A stretch of DNA of 5,718 bases. Origin: Flavobacteriales bacterium (GTDB lineage: Bacteria; Bacteroidota; Bacteroidia; Flavobacteriales_D; Sanyastnellaceae). Shown in pieces: positions 4,161 to 5,718 of this stretch; position 1 is the first letter of the stretch, and every line of letters starts with the position of its first letter. The position numbers were made by a program, and so were the translations under genes. The notes beneath the pieces are model-generated. The model ran no database searches. It was given only the letters and a program-made list of their open reading frames with translations, and had not been told where the DNA came from. The stretch is from contig DQKQ01000149.1 of assembly GCA_015660615.1 (NCBI GenBank), forward strand, positions 1 through 5,718. Direction: 5' to 3'.

Positions 4161-5298
4161 ACAGGCTCATAGCGATTTCTTCAGGCATCATGGGGTTCAC
4201 ATTGTCTCGCAGACGCTCGTCTTGGTCTATGCCACTGCTCATGGCAGAATCGGCGAAGCCTTCTCTCTGCGTCACTGTAGATGGATCTGATGATTCTCTT
4301 TCATCCTCTGTTCGGCTTAGTTTGAAGAACTCGGGCGCCCAGTCGGCGAATTTCTCTTCATCCTTAGTGGTATAGTGCAATACTACTGGATTGAAAGAGG
4401 TTTCGTGTTTCTTTTCCAAGAAGGTATGCGAAACATCTTGATCGCCAAACAAACCACACTCAACCCCTAGCTTGGAAAGCAGGCACCAGAAGGCGTACTC
4501 ATCGGCAATCCTATAGTTTGGAATAGAGTAGAACGCCTTAAAACTCTTCAGATCTTTGAGCAATTGTGAGTAGTAGTCAAGAGATTCAATAATTCTATGA
4601 TGTAAGGAATCGTTCAGCAGAATTACTCCCAGGCAATAAGTCTGTACCTGTGTTTGGCCTCCGTTGGCGAAAATTCCAGCATCTACTATGTCCAGAAAGA
4701 ACCTTGGATCTTCCCCGGCGATACCTGTGTTTGGGTCATGTCTGAAACCAAGTTCCTCTCTGCCATAAACTGGTTTGGCACAGTAAATCTCAAAAAGTTT
4801 CTCAATGTCATCGTTAATGTAGGTGTCGGCATCCAGATAAAGTATTCTAAGCTGTTCTTTCTTCCAGCGTTTCAGATTATACCAGCGATGTATGCACCAA
4901 GCGTTTGGTAGTGTGGGGTCAAAATCTGGATGGAAAGGTTCCACCACAACATTGTATTCTGATATAAAATGGTCTGGGCATGTCTCAGGCTTGTCGAGGC
5001 AGAATCGAATTTCTATATTTGGATTGTGCTTCCTAATACTCCCTATGGAAATGTCTAAGCGCTTGAATTCATGTTCGTTTACTCTGGGATTAGAAGGATT
5101 AGTCAAGAAAGAGTAGAAAACTATGGGTTTTGGCAGACTTGGTGGCAATAAAGACTGATTGCGGAAGATGAGCAACAACTCTCTCATCTCTTTCTTGATC
5201 TCTGGTAGTTCTTTTGCTATTTGTTGTGGCGGAGTGTCTTTAAGGCGCCACAGCAGGGTGCTGAGGCGCTTTCTGTTTTGTTCACATATTATACTCAT
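4156..5298 (-). CDS. GT8-like glycosyltransferase with C-terminal tail
   Basis: The 380-residue protein has a GT-A type nucleotide-sugar transferase domain. LRILYLDADTYINDDIEKLF at 150-169 carries the metal-binding DxD (Asp156, Asp158) in the setting typical of GT8/glycogenin-like enzymes. DEYAFWCLLSKLG at 266-278 and VLHYTTKDEEKFADW at 306-320 resemble the later GT8 motifs, with His308 as likely third metal ligand. Residues 1-50 form a charged helical extension before the first strand (PIVFYSFLT). After residue 330 comes a Ser/Asp/Glu-rich, probably disordered tail ending EEIAMSLY. Acceptor and sugar cannot be deduced; modified phage DNA bases, virion proteins or host surface sugars are all possible. 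The ATG at 5298 follows AAGGA with an eight-base gap and lies 15 bases after the upstream stop. There is no membrane segment, so a cytoplasmic enzyme is expected. Confidence 0.85.
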   Translation of the reverse strand: MSIICEQNRKRLSTLLWRLKDTPPQQIAKELPEIKKEMRELLLIFRNQSLLPPSLPKPIVFYSFLTNPSNPRVNEHEFKRLDISIGSIRKHNPNIEIRFCLDKPETCPDHFISEYNVVVEPFHPDFDPTLPNAWCIHRWYNLKRWKKEQLRILYLDADTYINDDIEKLFEIYCAKPVYGREELGFRHDPNTGIAGEDPRFFLDIVDAGIFANGGQTQVQTYCLGVILLNDSLHHRIIESLDYYSQLLKDLKSFKAFYSIPNYRIADEYAFWCLLSKLGVECGLFGDQDVSHTFLEKKHETSFNPVVLHYTTKDEEKFADWAPEFFKLSRTEDERESSDPSTVTQREGFADSAMSSGIDQDERLRDNVNPMMPEEIAMSLY

Positions 5299-5313
5299 GA
5301 TGTAATTCCTTTA

Positions 5314-5655
5314 TTACCAGTTTACTGAGCACTCCATCTTGGTTATGGGTGTACAGTCTTTCATTATTTTTATTATTTGTTTATTGGTATTCTCTCCCGA
5401 GCGATTAGGCTGAGAATTCTCTCCATCCATCCAGACATCGGCGTTATTCTCTGATGAAAACCTTTTATTCTGCCAGTATGGTTTTCCTGTTCCTATCCAA
5501 TGCTTTGTACCTCTCTTTAACGGAGTCTGGCGGGCCAATGTATTGTTTATCAGGCTACCTGGCTGTGCTGTCGAAAGCTTAGGCAATGCTGGATTATCAA
5601 ATGGATCATTAAAATGAAGCACTATGTCTGAATCCTTTTCAGCTCCTAGTCCCAT
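5314..5655 (-). CDS. Unknown 113-residue hydrophilic protein
   Basis: The protein starts MGLGAEKDSDIVLHFNDPFD and is rich in Asn, Ser, Lys, Pro and Gly. A Trp/Tyr-containing stretch, HWIGTGKPYWQNKRF, lies near residues 52-66, followed by ENNADVWMDGENSQPNRSGENTN-like low-complexity sequence, and two Cys lie near the C terminus (CTPITKMECSVNW). It has no hydrophobic core pattern of an obvious enzyme and no signal peptide. It could be a virion or accessory protein, but I do not recognise it. The start is sure: AGAGGAGGAATAG directly precedes the ATG at 5655, and the upstream gene's TAG is immediately adjacent. The gene precedes the glycosyltransferase by 15 bases and is probably cotranscribed with it. 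Confidence 0.78.
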   Translation of the reverse strand: MGLGAEKDSDIVLHFNDPFDNPALPKLSTAQPGSLINNTLARQTPLKRGTKHWIGTGKPYWQNKRFSSENNADVWMDGENSQPNRSGENTNKQIIKIMKDCTPITKMECSVNW

Positions 5656-5718
5656 CTATTCCTCCTCTTTTACTGGAGCGTCTGGAGATTCATGATCTGT
5701 CCCTAAAGTGAACATCCA
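5656..5718 (-). CDS. C-terminal end of an unknown gene (runs off right edge)
   Basis: Only 20 codons and a TAG (5658-5656) are visible. The encoded end reads WMFTLGTDHESPDAPVKEEE, an acidic and Pro-containing tail. The other two minus-strand frames have stops in this stretch, so this is the only frame that stays open to the edge. The stop is directly followed by the ATG of the next gene (TAGATG), and the GAGGAGGAA codons of this tail double as the next gene's RBS. Nothing can be said about function. Confidence 0.65.
   Translation of the reverse strand, partial: WMFTLGTDHESPDAPVKEEE

Overview
The window looks like part of the genome of a tailed double-stranded DNA phage, or an environmental viral contig. 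It is AT-rich and densely packed. Every supported gene lies on the minus strand, most are small and have no recognisable function, and neighbouring genes touch or overlap. The recognisable enzymes (SprT-like metallopeptidase, 2-oxoglutarate/Fe(II) oxygenase, GT8-like glycosyltransferase, a dihydroorotate-dehydrogenase-like flavoprotein) are of kinds that turn up as accessory genes in large phages. The host cannot be named from this sequence. The promoters have near-consensus bacterial sigma-70 form, so the host RNA polymerase probably reads at least part of the region.

Transcription runs from right to left. From the right edge there is the C-terminal end of an unknown gene, an unknown 113-residue protein, a glycosyltransferase with an added C-terminal tail, a P4H-type oxygenase, a compact flavoprotein of the dihydroorotate dehydrogenase family, and three small unknown genes of 55, 83 and 62 residues. 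No strong promoter was seen inside this block, and stop/start overlaps (TAATG between oxygenase and flavoprotein; 11-base and 26-base overlaps further down) suggest one coupled operon. A small hairpin followed by a T-rich run near 2006-2029 may end it.

The left part is divided into short units by three copies of one promoter design: AAACTCTTGAC, a 17-18 base spacer, then TGTGGTAYAATATA. Copy P3 drives the SprT-like gene. P2 drives a 50-residue gene, a 133-residue gene and a 78-residue gene. P1 drives a 101-residue member of a widespread phage family and the gene that runs off the left edge. P1 and P2 also share their transcribed leader up to the start codon, so the whole promoter-leader-RBS cassette appears to have been duplicated.

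The most interesting points are the repeated promoter cassette and the very short dihydroorotate-dehydrogenase-like protein, which keeps the catalytic cysteine and most by-eye ligand positions but has lost the usual insertions. Two small genes (1182-1334 and 2526-2693) fill gaps that would otherwise look empty. No tRNA, rRNA, CRISPR array, insertion sequence or plus-strand gene was seen.
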